Below, in pieces: positions 35,702-46,782 of a stretch of 64,000 bases of DNA. The notes under the pieces were generated by a model. It saw only the letters and a list, made by a program, of their open reading frames with translations, was not told the origin of the DNA and did no database searches. Source of the DNA: Aquanectria penicillioides (lineage: Eukaryota; Ascomycota; Sordariomycetes; Hypocreales; Nectriaceae); contig PYIU01000001.1 in NCBI GenBank assembly GCA_003415625.1, positions 3,658,746 to 3,722,745 of the forward strand, read 5' to 3'. A program made the position numbers and the translations under genes. Each line of letters starts with the position of its first letter. The first letter of the stretch is position 1.

Positions 35702-37115
35702 ATGTCAGCGGCATCTCCTCTTCATGTCATTGTCGTCGGTGCAGGCTTTGGGGGTTAGCTGCTGCCATTGAATGTCAGACACGCAATTGCCAAGTAACCC
35801 TGATTGAGAAATATCGAAATTCGAGCGACTATGGAGACATCATAGACTTTTACGCAAACGCAGGCCGTATCATCAATTCTTGGAACAACGGCAAAGTTGC
35901 AGATGATTTGTTGAAGATTTGCATCACAGAAGCAAAACATATGAAAATCCTCAAGGCAAATGGAGACCTGATTCACTTGGACCCATGGTATCATGATGCT
36001 TCACATTCGAAGTTGCAATTTGCTGGCCAAAGGGGTAACATGTGGGAAGTTCTGTACAAATACGCCGATAGTTTGGGAGTCACGATGAGGTTTGGCGTGG
36101 GTGTTGAGGATTACTTTGAGACAGCGGAAGGCGCGGGTGTTGTGTTGGCAGGTGGTGAACGGATCAGAGCTGATTGCGTTATCGCCGCTGACGGGCCAAA
36201 GAGTCTCGCGCGTCAGAAAGTTTTAAAACTGAAGGACGAAAAGACCAACAGCGGCTTCGCCATATTTCGGTCTTATTTCCCTATTGGTGATCAGGTTAAG
36301 AACAATCCTCTCCTACAAGACTACCTCAATGACTCGGAGGACATCATCAAAATATGGATTTCCAAGGACAGCCACATGCTAGCCTACTCTTGGAACCAAG
36401 GAAAACAATTTGCATGGGTCCTTACACATCCGGTAAGTCACACCTTGAACTCAGGATTTCAATTAAAGATCATAGAGTGTATCATCTAGAGGTTCGTTTA
36501 TTAATTTTTATTTTCGTTCAGGATAACGACGACATTGCCGAGTCATGGTCTTTCAAAGCCAAGAAGGAAGACGTCAAAGAATTTCTCAAAGGTTACCATC
36601 CAGAGTGCCATGCTATTCTTGATGTGACTCCCTCAGAGAACCTTATTGACTACAAGCTCATTTGGAGGGATGAATTAAACACTTGGTTGAGCCCCAGAGC
36701 CCGAATTGTTTTGATTGGCGATGCTGCGCATTGCCATCTACCAACTTCTGGGCAAGGCGGTTCGCAAGCAATGGAAGACGGCGCAGTCGCTGCTGTTTGT
36801 CTCCAGCTTGCCAATGGCGATGTGCCGCTTGCTCTTCGCGTAATGGAAAGAATCCGATTTAACCGATCTCGGGTAACCCACCAGGCTGGTTCGGCTATTC
36901 GTGAACTATGGCATGGAGATCATTGGGATGTTTTGGATGCAGACCCAGAGAAGGTTTCACAAGCCCGTGGTGACTGGGTTTTGGACTTTGACCCAATTAA
37001 CGATGCGGAACACCACTTTAACAATATTGCGGAGGATGTTAGATCTGGAAAAACTGGAACAATCGAAGAGTTGTCAGTTCCCGCGGGAGGCACTTATGAC
37101 GCTCTTAGCCAGTAG
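35702..37115 (+). CDS. FAD-dependent monooxygenase, salicylate-hydroxylase type, with an apparent frameshift
   Basis: Two exons (35702-36432 and 36522-37115) rebuild a ~441-residue group A flavoprotein monooxygenase. The order is VVGAGFGG (FAD-binding dinucleotide motif), ADGPKSLAR (the DG motif) and GDAAHCHLPTSGQGGSQAMED (the GD motif binding the FAD ribityl). Family enzymes hydroxylate aromatic acids using NAD(P)H and O2. Directly after GAGFGG the frame ends in TAG: in the run of five G near 35750-35754 one base appears to be missing relative to the expected ..GFGG-LAAAIE.. reading. The gene is either recently inactivated or the base was lost in a homopolymer read; everything downstream is intact. 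It is divergent from the NmrA-like gene and followed in the same direction by the P450. Confidence 0.8.
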
Positions 37116-37932
37116 ACTGAGCAGTTCAGAGAGAAAGCTCATTTTTCATGCCAAAGACTTTCATCCCTCGTTAGATCTTCATTGTTCTTAGTTCAATGCA
37201 ATAAATGTTACTCTTGACCTCCACTCAAAGACCTTTCTATGCAAATTTTCTCAAATTTGAGCATCCAATTCCTCAGATTCGATGACCAACTAGTCGGATG
37301 TACCGTCCCACCGATGCCCATCCATCCATTATCTGACTTCTGACTCCATGCACGGCGTGCTGATACTGTCTAGACCTTGCGTATTAGAGGATAGCGATGC
37401 GATAAAAGGAGGCGCTAGAACCCTGAACTATCGGCAAGGTGTTGGAGGCAATCAGAAACCACGAGACTTCCACTGCCAATACAGCATTAATCCGGAGCAC
37501 GCCACCCCAGTTGGTGGGGTAAAGCGGGGATTAGTAGGTCAGGTGCGACCACAAAGAGTGACCCTTGGGAGACGTCAAGTAGATTATGCATGAATCCATG
37601 ATGAACAATGTTTTCTTCAGGGACCCGCTAGCCAGATGTGTTCGGTCCTTGACCAAACCTCCTGTCTCTGGACAACGCCTGGTGATGTGGTTTTCATCCG
37701 CCACCATGTCTCGGACAAATGCAGGGTAGGGTCCTAGCTCCGAACAAGTCCAGACTTACTTATCAAACGTCCTGGGTGTGCGCCTTCATCACCAAAGAGG
37801 TTTAATTGATAATTCAACAATTTTCTATTGGAATACAGTTTGACCTCTTTTCCATGATAAACATCGTTTCCAATTCTTTTAGTTCACTATCTTGCAGGTT
37901 CATTTTCTCTGCACTTCAACCAACCTACCGCA
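37116..37932. other. Intergenic region upstream of the P450
   Basis: 817 bp holding the 3' end of the monooxygenase and the P450 promoter. A short stretch at about 37640 (GTTCGGTCCTTGACCAAACC) resembles the hairpin sequence at 18482-18500, suggesting a small dispersed repeat. Confidence 0.35.
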
Positions 37933-39562
37933 ATGGGGTTTCTTACTGATTTCGGGCCAGCACTACAATTAACGGTGAGCTGGCAGGGGATTATTCTGGT
38001 GATCATAACACGCATGCTATGGAATCGTTACTGCAATGGCCTTTCTCACATACCAGGCCCTATCTCCCAGTCTGTCACTCAACTTGTGCGAGTCTATCAC
38101 ATATGGACCCAGCGGGGCCAGGAGTTTGACATCGATCTTCATCGTCAATATGGAAGCATTGTTCGTGTTGGGCCCCGTCTGGTGTCCGTCGCCAACCTCG
38201 ATGATATGAATACTATCTATGGTGTTTCATCACAATTCTACAAGGTATCATCATGTTTGAGTCGCTTTAAAAAGTGCCGCGAAGAAACGCTAACATGCGT
38301 AGTCCTCCTTCTATGACCCCTCGACTCCGTATGATGAAGAAGGTATTGTTCCAGATCCTTTTATCTTAAAAGACAAATCCATACATTCACGAATGAAACG
38401 AAATTCATCGAATGCCTATGCCATGAGTTCTCTCATTCAATTAGAACCATATTTCGACGAGATATCCTCCAGGCTTTTCCGAATGCTGGATAATGAGGCT
38501 AGCAAACCGGGAAATGTAATCGACTTTGGAGATTACATGCATCGGTTTGCTATGGATGCTGTATTCATGCTTACTTTCGGGCAAACAATGAGGTTTCTCG
38601 AGAATGGGGACGAGAACCACATCTTGGCAGCGTTCGATATCATCATGCCGTACATGTCAACAGTAAGCTAAACCCAATTCCACGACTGAGACAATCGCAT
38701 GTACTCATGATCCAAGATTGGTCAAATACCGTGGATGCATAGGTTCTTGGCTGGAAACACATATGGTGCTAAATTCATCCTTGGAAGCATGAACTTTGAA
38801 GAAGGTTTGATGAACATCGCTACCTCCCAGGTCGCCAAGTTTAAGGAGGACTTGGAAAGGAGACCAGCAGATGCACCATGCACATTCGTTCAGCGTTTAC
38901 TTCTTAACCAAAAATCGAATCCTGGATCTCTTACTGACAGAGAGATAATTACTCATGCACTAGGCAATATTACAGCCGGCAGTGACACAACATCTACGAC
39001 TATCCGATCGATCATCTACTACTGTCTAAAAAACCCAGAATCGTACCAAAAGCTGTGTGAAGAGGTGCGAACAAATTGCTCATCTCCGGTGACATTCGCG
39101 AGCGCAAAAGGCCTACCTTATCTTGATGCTGTTATTAAAGAAGCATTGCGTTTGCACCCACCTATGGCCATCATGCTGGGGCGAACTGTGTCCAAAGGAG
39201 GGGCCACAATTGGGGGATACTTCATGCCAGAAGGGACCGAAGTCGGAATCAACGCCTGGATTCTGCACCGCAACCCAGACATATTCCCTGAACCCGAGGC
39301 CTGGAAGCCAGAAAGGTGGTTAACTGATGATCTTGATCATTTGTCTCGAATGAAAAAGAGCTTTTTTGCTTTTGGTGGGGGACAACACATTTGCAGCGGT
39401 CGTCATATTAGCACCATGGAAATTACAAAGGTCATTCCTTCATTGCTAATACGGTATGACATGAAATTGGCGTTTCCAGATCGGTCATGGACATATAAAT
39501 CGACCATGCTAGCGATCCAGAAAGATGTTTATGTTAGTTTAAGGCGACGTGAAGATGTGTAG
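37933..39562 (+). CDS. Cytochrome P450 monooxygenase
   Basis: Three exons (37933-38244, 38303-38662, 38717-39562) join to 505 residues. Residues 9-30 are a membrane anchor, followed by HIPGP, the proline hinge. The oxygen-binding I-helix motif is AGSDTT (311-316), the K-helix ExxR is E366-x2-R369, the PERF-type motif is PERW (422-425), and the heme loop is FAFGGGQHICSG with the axial Cys450. It is thus a complete class II microsomal P450; the N-terminal third resembles the benzoate/pisatin-hydroxylase branch of fungal P450s, but the family number cannot be given from memory. It follows the monooxygenase by 0.8 kb in the same direction and may act on the same aromatic substrate. Confidence 0.9.
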
Positions 39563-40785
39563 TTAATTGTTTAGCTCCACCTTCTTTCACTCTAAATTCA
39601 TACAGTCTAACATTGAATGACATCTTTGGGGTTTCTGCAACATAGAAAATTATCTGAACAAATACAAACGAAAAAAATTCGATCCAAGAACAGGTGATAC
39701 TGAACTCGTCAATTCCCTTGATGCAAGCTGGCGGATGTCGGATGATCAACAATAAGATTCTGAATGCAACATTACAAATTTCGGAGCGCATATTCGCCCT
39801 GGAAGGAAATCAAGGCTCGCGAAATTGCAGCTGCTTTCCACTCAACATTTGGCTAATCTCGAGTTCAGGGGCCCTACCGCCTGGGTCAAGAGCACGCTGA
39901 CGAGAAAGCGCGGTCTCGTACCTTGTAGCTTGGCCGCGGGTTCCGGACAGACCCACTACCCAAGATCACTTATCACAATTGACTGGGTACTAAATTAGTA
40001 CCTGTATGGATTAGTGCTATCTCAGGGTGCGGGGAAGATCACATTGCCTCGTCACGTCCAGAGACCTGGCCCAGCCCAGCGATTGTGTATCCCAGATGAT
40101 GCTCATGCCCAAACGCTGTTGAGCGAGGGGATACACCTTTGCATTATTCCAGGGCCTACGGATATTTGCAAGGATGAAGAACAATTGATCAGGGGTAAAT
40201 CTGGTGACATATGCACTCCCTTCAGAACACAAGCCCCCCGTGAATCATTCCCTCCAACTGCATGAAGTTACCAATGACCGGATTAGGATACCGGTTAGTG
40301 TATAGGTGTTCCGACCGCACACCAACAGTTCGCGAGATCCGCATTCGGGTCCCTGGTCACTTTCTTCCTCCACTCCTCGAGCATCGGCCACATACTGTAT
40401 GAGGGTCCGGCTTTGGTTATCATGCTCTAACCACTAGTCAGGACAAGGCTGGAAAATGCTATCTTGATTCAGTTTAGCAGGGTTGTCAGCCATGTAGCGA
40501 TCCAGCCACATTTGCGCCAGGCCGGAATATATCTTTATTCGCCACCCACGCAAAAAGTCACAAATCCCCCCAGAAGATCCGGGGTAATTCATGGCGCTAA
40601 AGGGTTCGGACAAATGCATTTCACGACTCTGGGCGAGCAGGTACTCATTTAACTCGACCACCATGTCCTAACAACACTCAGTTTCATTCATGCCGCCTCA
40701 AACCTCCCCTATTGCTCACAAGGATCCAACCTTTAAGTACAATAATTTCAACTTCACGACTCTCTTATCACTGGTGCTTTCGAAG
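39563..40785. other. Intergenic region with one unassigned open frame
   Basis: 1.2 kb between the P450 and the permease. One minus-strand frame (40434-40664, listed separately) looks protein-like. A minus-strand stretch near 40370-40440 resembles a tRNA D-arm but does not fold as a tRNA. Confidence 0.35.
40434..40664 (-). other. Unrecognised protein-like open frame
   Basis: A 76-codon frame starting at an ATG reads ..SSGGICDFLRGWRIKIYSG and LAQMWLDRYMADNPAKL, with a composition more like a real amphipathic protein segment than a chance frame. No family is recognised and no partner exons were found, so it may be a relic of a longer gene or spurious. It lies only 120 bp upstream of the permease start, on the opposite strand. 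Confidence 0.25.
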
Positions 40786-42632
40786 ATGTCAACCAAGAAG
40801 TCAGAACAAGATGATAACGAAATGCGTCGTAAGTGCTCATATCGCATCAAGTCATGACACACACTTATATCATGACAAGGCATCCGTACGACCGACACTA
40901 CCGACCGCTCCATCCAAAATGGAGCTGCAGAAATAGCATACCTGGACTCAGAGGTCACCCATTTCAAGAAAGAAATGGGCTGGCTCTCAATAGTTGCTGC
41001 CGCCTTTGATTGCATGGCAACATGGAACACTTTCCCGTCAACTTTGCTAGTCTCGTTTGTATATGGTGGACCAGCAGCTACAGTCTGGGGTATCATGGTT
41101 GTTGGCATCATCTATATCCCGATTGCAATTACGCTTTGCGAGCTCGTTTCGGCGTATCCTAGTGTTGGCGGGCAATATCACTGGTCTGGGATTCTTGCTC
41201 CTGCGAAATCCCGGCGCGTTATCGTAAGTGATAACCGTGATATTTCATTGTAACAATATTGACAATCATTTGGCATAGAGCTACATGTGTGGCAGTATTA
41301 GCTGGTTTTCATGGATCACACTCACTGCTGCAGGAGCTGGTGGACTTGGAGTCTTTTCGATGGCGCTAATCTCATGGTACAATCCTGAATACGTCATGAA
41401 GAAATACCATGTGTTCCTGTTCTACCAATGCAGCAATCTACTTAGCTTCCTGGTCAACGCATTTGGTAGTTCAGCCTTGCCAAAAATTTACAAGTTTTGC
41501 TGTAGGTTTTGGATCATGGGATAGTAATATTTCTTCAACTAATTCTAAGCCTCTTCAGTTTTCTTCAGTTTATGTGCATGCTCTACGATCTTCATTGCCA
41601 TCTTGGCAGGCCAAAAGGAAAAGAGATCTTCCGAGTTTGTTTGGGGAACCCTGGTAAACAACACGGGATGGCCTTCTGGAATCGCATTCTTAATCACATT
41701 GAGTGGTCCAACTGTTATGTACTGTCCTATTGATGGCGTTGTTCATCTCGTTGAAGATGCAAAGCGACCAAGAATCGTCGTCCCTCGGGCAATCTTAACG
41801 GCACTAGTCCTATCTTTTGTTTCAGCGACGGCGTTTGGAGTGGCAACCACGTATTGCATCTCTGACTTCGACACTGCCCTCGCGTCTCGAACGGGCTTTC
41901 CAGCTTTCGAAATTTGGCGGCAGGCCATGAGCTCTGATGCCTGGGCTGTAGCCTTCATGTCATTTCTGTTGATCATGCTTCCAGCCAGTACCTTCACGAC
42001 AACACAGATTGTTTCAAGAATGACATGGAGTTTTGCCAACGATAAGGCGTTACCCTTTTCTGATCGACTTAGCAGCGTGTCGTCGAAAAGAAAAGTTCCA
42101 CTGATGGCCCTCGCGTTCAATGCATTTCTAATATTTCTAATCGGCTGTCTCTATCTTATTTCATCGACAGGTAGGAATGACACAGTTTGACCTTGTCTAC
42201 ATCCACTAACTCTATTACAGCATTTATTGCTATCTTGAACATATCTGTGGTTTTCCAGCAAATCACCCTTGCATTCCCATCAGCAATGCTGCTCTACCGT
42301 CGCCGAAATTCTCGCTACCTTCCCAAAGATGTTCCATTCCGAGTACCAAATATTCTTGGATGGGTTTGCAATATTGTGGCAGTCGTCTACGCCATTATTG
42401 CTGTTATTTTCTTTCAATTTCCTTGGTCAACGGAGGTTGAATTCTCTACTACAATGAGTAAGTATAAAAATGACTGCCAGGCCAGCTCTGCTTTAGATTA
42501 ATGTGCCTAATTATCTATCTAGACTTTACCTGTTTGGTGTTTGGTTCTTTCATCTTCGCAAGTACATTCAATTGGTTCCTCCTTGCTCGAAAACGATACA
42601 CAACCCCAGTCATCGAATTCTCTTCGCATTAA
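40786..42632 (+). CDS. APC-superfamily amino acid/GABA-type permease
   Basis: Six exons (40786-40828, 40880-41223, 41279-41501, 41559-42170, 42221-42457, 42523-42632) close to 522 residues. After a polar N-terminal tail the sequence has about twelve hydrophobic segments with APC landmarks: FKKEMGWLSIVAAAF at TM1, ELVSAYPSVGGQYHW after TM2, GPTVMYCPIDGVVHLVEDA at TM6, TWSFANDKALPFSDRLS before TM9 and VPFRVPNILGW near TM11. The family (yeast UGA4/HNM1-like) imports amino acids, GABA or choline at the plasma membrane. The usual FDA of TM6 reads IDGVVH here. The substrate is unknown; a second, different APC permease lies at 48447-49952. Confidence 0.87.
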
Positions 42633-43082
42633 CTTATGCCTGTCACAGAACGCTTCGTATATACACCTGACATTGCGACGTGACATTGAGTTGAATGTTG
42701 ACAACTGTGGATAACTGTGAAATATAATTTGCAATATATGAACATATCTATCCCGTATCAAGCTATCTAGTTTGGATTGGAAATTTAAAGGGAGCCAATG
42801 GGTATTTGCAGTTCAATCCCTTACTCGTCGCCATGCCCTTTTCATGTTCTAACTGATCTTCACTTACTTTGATGTCTGTATTCCATCACCTTTCTACAAG
42901 CTATGCGGTATCTATGATCGTCAATTTAATTCTCATCTAATTCGGCCTCACGCGAGTTATTGAGAATCCCGTTAAAGTAATAGACACAGTCCTATCGTCG
43001 GTATGTGTAATCCCAAAGCGCTGAGGTAGCGTCTGCTCAAGAATCGGACAATGTGCCTTGGTTCCCCAGTATCTTCCATCCT

Positions 43083-43364
43083 CTAGAGCTTTTCGGACAC
43101 ACGCCACGTCGGCACAATATGAGGTACCGGTTCCTTGCCTCGGATCTTATCAAATAGTTTATGGTTTGAATCCCCCTCTAAGAGACCATTTACTGCATAT
43201 ATCCTCTTTATCTCGGACAGGTTTTCGTCTTGACGCTTTTCGAGACGATAGTACTCAATGCTATCTTCGATACTAGCGAAATTGGTGTGCACATCCCATC
43301 GAGACCAGTAATTCTTCAAGTTTCCCCGCCGGCAATAGCGTCGCAGCAGAGAAATCTGGAACAC
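43083..43364 (-). pseudogene. Unrecognised gene relic
   Basis: A 93-codon frame contains KNYWSRWDVHTNFASIEDSI, EYYRLEKRQDENLSEIKRIYA and KLFDKIRGKEPVPHIV, a composition typical of a conserved globular protein rather than chance. The usable frame starts without a good ATG and stops soon after, and no neighbouring exons could be found. I do not recognise the family. Confidence 0.3.
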
Positions 43365-43652
43365 AAAGCTTCTGGGGATGGAATAGGATCTCCTAACTAA
43401 TAAAGCTGGATCCTAAGCTTAGCTATGGTCGCTTTCAGGGCTTGGTGACAACGGTGTAAGTCCGACCCGTTAGTCTTTGAAGGGCGAAAATGAGGCCCAG
43501 GGACGATGATCTGGGCCCCGTGCCATCAAGCGAGTTGCGAGCACTTTGCTAGATGCGCCCCATTGTTGAAAGCAGTCAAATTCTCGGACTCTCAGGTGCC
43601 TGGTTTCGTGACTATAGTTGTCGCCAAGGCCTATAGGGTCGCTAAAAATCGG

Positions 43653-43927
43653 TGTAGAAAGCTACAAGGCATAGAGCATTGAATGAGCGACCAAGGAAAA
43701 ATGACTTCAATTACTCTATGCGAGCTAACTGATCAATTCTGTGATAAAGAGCAAGAACTAAAAACAATAGACTATAGGAAACTATCATACCTCTTTTAAA
43801 CCAGCCAACCCTTCGCTTAGCATTTCCATGAGCAGCATAACGTTTGCTATTCGCTAGATCTCGCCTGTTAGTTTCAGTAGGCGCGATGTTTGCGGTTTGC
43901 GTCGCCCAAAAATCATGTGGTCCAACA
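43653..43927 (-). repeat. Solo LTR with 5-bp target duplication
   Basis: 275 bp with TG..CA ends on either strand (TGTAGAAAGC to GGTCCAACA on the plus strand), the inverted match of the copy at 17465-17738. ATCGG is duplicated precisely on both sides (43648-43652 and 43928-43932), which proves insertion as a retroelement followed by LTR-LTR recombination, and defines the ends of this repeat family. Confidence 0.8.
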
Positions 43928-44265
43928 ATCGGGCAGTAAGAAGGGTCCTAACAGCGACCGAAATAGTCCCACAGATTATACCACCAGTTGCCTAAATTAA
44001 TTGCTTACCCCATCGTGTGTGGTACACTCCGAAGCCGAATTAACTGGTTCATTCGTGAGTTGTACTTACGCAATGGTGAAACACAGGATGGCTGTAGATG
44101 GAATACTTCATAAAGATCAATTCTGCGATCGCTTTCCTTTCTCCATCACGGGCTAGCCTAATTTATCTGAAGATTCAGGTAGCTAGATAATGTTATTGAA
44201 ACGCACACTATGTCATGTCAAACTATTGATTGGCAGGTCTGCAAGTAGCTCATAGTCATGTGTTA

Positions 44266-44538
44266 TGTAGAAAGCACAAGGCATAGAGCATTGAGTGAGC
44301 GACCAGGCAAAAATGACTTCAATTACTCTATGCAAGCTAACTGATCAATTCTGTGATGAAGAGCAAGAACTAAAACAATAGACTATAGGAAACCATCGTA
44401 CATCTTTTGAGCCATTCAATCCTTCGCTTAGCATTTCCATGAGCAGCATAATGTTTGCTGCTTGCTAGATCTCGCCTATTAGTTTCAGTAGGCGGGACGT
44501 TTGTGGTTTGCGTCACTCAAAAATCATATGGTCCAACA
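44266..44538 (-). repeat. Second LTR-like copy in the same orientation
   Basis: 273 bp related to 43653-43927, with the same ends. The flanks TGTTA and GTTGA are not an exact duplicate. It lies 338 bp from the previous copy in the same orientation. Confidence 0.7.
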
Positions 44539-45812
44539 GTTGATCCACATTACCCTAGACCACCAACTCAGTAGTCACAATTAGGGGTGAAAAGCCAAAG
44601 GTGATAGACTCATTTACAAATGGGATAGGCGTCATGGGACTTTTTTTCATTTAGCAACCTACTCTCAGGCACTGGAATTAAGAACACATGCTGCTTCTCT
44701 TCGATGAACTTAAACTATGTTCAATCTAGCAGCTTGAATGTGGAAATTGAAAGACTATGATAAAAAGTGTCCATTGGGGAATACAGGAGAGCCTCACACG
44801 TGACGGTCGGCAAGACAAGTCTTTTCTCTATCTGAGCTATGGAAAACACTTAATGCTATGTATTGATTATCATTTTTATCTGGCCTTAAGGAGAGAGAAT
44901 TCTTGGGATGGGATGTGAAATAAAATAGCCCAGAGGAGCATACGAGCTTTCTGAGAGGGACCCTGAAATTCATTGAATCCCAGTCGAGCTTTATGTGTTC
45001 GGAAAAACCATGCGTGCTATTATGCCTGGTTACCAATCCGCGACATATTGATCTGTGTTAGACCAAGTCTCCACAATGACGAAACCGCAAACCCATAAAA
45101 TTGCCAGAATCGGCCCAATTTTAAACGCACAAGCCCAGCGGATATCGTGATCTAACACTCGTGATCTCGGATATCGCGTATTTCGGATGTACATCCTTGG
45201 GACTTGAATGAGGGAAAATTCACTCATGCTGACGCAGGGCTAGCAATGACTATCAAATGGATGGCTATCCGAAATTCAGTGAGATTCTGCGCCGAGTTAG
45301 CCGATGTCTATCACGGTAGCATAACATGCCACAAGACTTTTCCGGTGGCTTCAGTCCTTTGGTATTGCACTAAGGTTTTCAAGATACGAGGATAAACTTG
45401 ATCAAAGTTGATATTCTACTCCGTTAACAAGTCACCGACGATTCATTATTTAGATCAGTTTCCGAAACTTTGGCTATGGACTGCGTTGCCATCTGAGAAG
45501 GACAGGCCCAAGTATTAGACGAGTATTAGAGACCCACCAGCTGGGTTCTGATGTCGTGAGCTACAGGTGGTGTGATGACCCGCTGTCGCCAACAACAGCC
45601 GCATTGAGTTATATCCACGTGGGGTGAGTGGTATTTGACAGTGATTCACATTGATTCCAAGCTTGGGCACATGTCAACACTAGCGGTGTCCACAGTTTCA
45701 ATGAGCGAATGCGAGTCTTATATATTAGACCTCATGGCTTCGTCAAGCCCTCCATTCCATGCCAAATATTCATTCCAATCTTTGCCGCAAAACTACCAAA
45801 TCGCCAAACAAA

Positions 45813-46343
45813 ATGCAACTTCCTTCCTATCAAGTTAATACCCCTCTAGATCCTTCATTCGATGAAGATATCAGAGACACTCATCTTATTTACGACTACG
45901 ACGCCAGAGACGCAGAGGGAAACCCCGAGAAATGGCGCTACGAAATATGGTTCTTCTCGGATAACCGAGTCGTCTATGCAATTCACGGTGGCCCCATGGC
46001 TGGCCGCATCAACTACCAAACAGCCGCTTACCAGTGCGTTCGTGCCGGTGAGCTTTGGCAAGTTAGCTGGCTTGAGGAAACTGGCACTGTCGTGTCGCTC
46101 GTTTACGATATTGTCAAAGGTACCATCAGTGGACTATTGAGCTTTTCCAAAGGACATTGGGAAAATGCCGTCGAAGCTCATGGCGACAAGAGAAACCCCG
46201 ACGACTTTGAACGATGGAGGACTTTGGCTACAGTAGGAACACAAATCGACCGATTCATGTTGGTCGAACAGGCACAAATCCTAGAGAAGTTCAAGGGCAA
46301 AGGTGGTCTGACGCCCATTGAGCCTGAGGCGCTCACATTTTAA
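45813..46343 (+). CDS. Phenolic acid decarboxylase
   Basis: Single-exon gene of 176 residues, the usual size of this lipocalin-like family (PadC/PAD). The enzyme non-oxidatively decarboxylates p-coumaric, ferulic or caffeic acid to vinylphenols in the cytosol, without a cofactor. Catalytic residues of the bacterial enzymes have counterparts here: the tyrosine pair Y27 and Y29 in LIYDYD, R65 in GGPMAGR, and E88 in VSWLEETGT. The beta-strand pattern WRYEIWFFSDNRVVYAIHG fits the barrel. The start ATG follows CAAACAAA. A zinc alcohol dehydrogenase follows 440 bp downstream in the same direction. This gene is the strongest hint that the neighbourhood handles plant-derived hydroxycinnamates. Confidence 0.85.
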   Translation: MQLPSYQVNTPLDPSFDEDIRDTHLIYDYDARDAEGNPEKWRYEIWFFSDNRVVYAIHGGPMAGRINYQTAAYQCVRAGELWQVSWLEETGTVVSLVYDIVKGTISGLLSFSKGHWENAVEAHGDKRNPDDFERWRTLATVGTQIDRFMLVEQAQILEKFKGKGGLTPIEPEALTF

Positions 46344-46782
46344 ACTATTGTCGTCTGGGATGAGTATCACTTAGAATTACAATACGATCTTGATTGGCCT
46401 TAGTTTCACTTGAATAGGTGCTACCAAACTAGTCATTTACAATTGATGGAGCACAGCTTAATTCTCCACATCCTACGCTAGTCAAGAACGGAATTTTAGC
46501 CACCATCTACTAGGCCTACATGATGTGCTAGAGCGAAAAAAGAAACTTTACCGCACTCAGCAGCCTGCCATTGAATTCACCATTCATCACATGCACAGTG
46601 GAGCTACTAAAGTCATTACCGCGTCCGGAACATCATGTAACAAGCCCATCCGAAGCGCTGCGGCGATTAACTACAAGACTTGGTAAAATATCCTTGGCAT
46701 CTGGCGATCCTGGATCCTTCAAGTTGCCAACGAGACCAAACGCCTAGTGCCTCGCGAAACAGATTCGTCCGAATGAAACAAG
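46344..46782. other. Short intergenic region between two co-directional genes
   Basis: 439 bp with the 3' end of the decarboxylase and the promoter of the dehydrogenase. No further gene seen. Confidence 0.4.

Larger units (their letters stand above)
42633..45812. other. Repeat-bearing intergenic region
   Basis: 3.2 kb between the permease and the phenolic acid decarboxylase. It contains a protein-like relic (43083-43364) and two LTR-like repeats, listed separately. The 30 bp after the second repeat (44540-44572) match in inverted orientation a stretch at about 18184-18213. The rest shows no gene. Confidence 0.45.

Noticed and set aside
40370..40445. Possible tRNA or tRNA-derived SINE on the minus strand
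   Set aside because: A D-arm-like TAGTGGTTAGAGC is present, but the stem partner is wrong, the B-box is poor and too far away, and no acceptor stem forms.
43653..44538. A miniature (TRIM-type) retroelement made of the two LTR copies and the 338 bp between them
   Set aside because: The first copy has its own exact target duplicate on both sides, which shows it inserted independently as a solo LTR.
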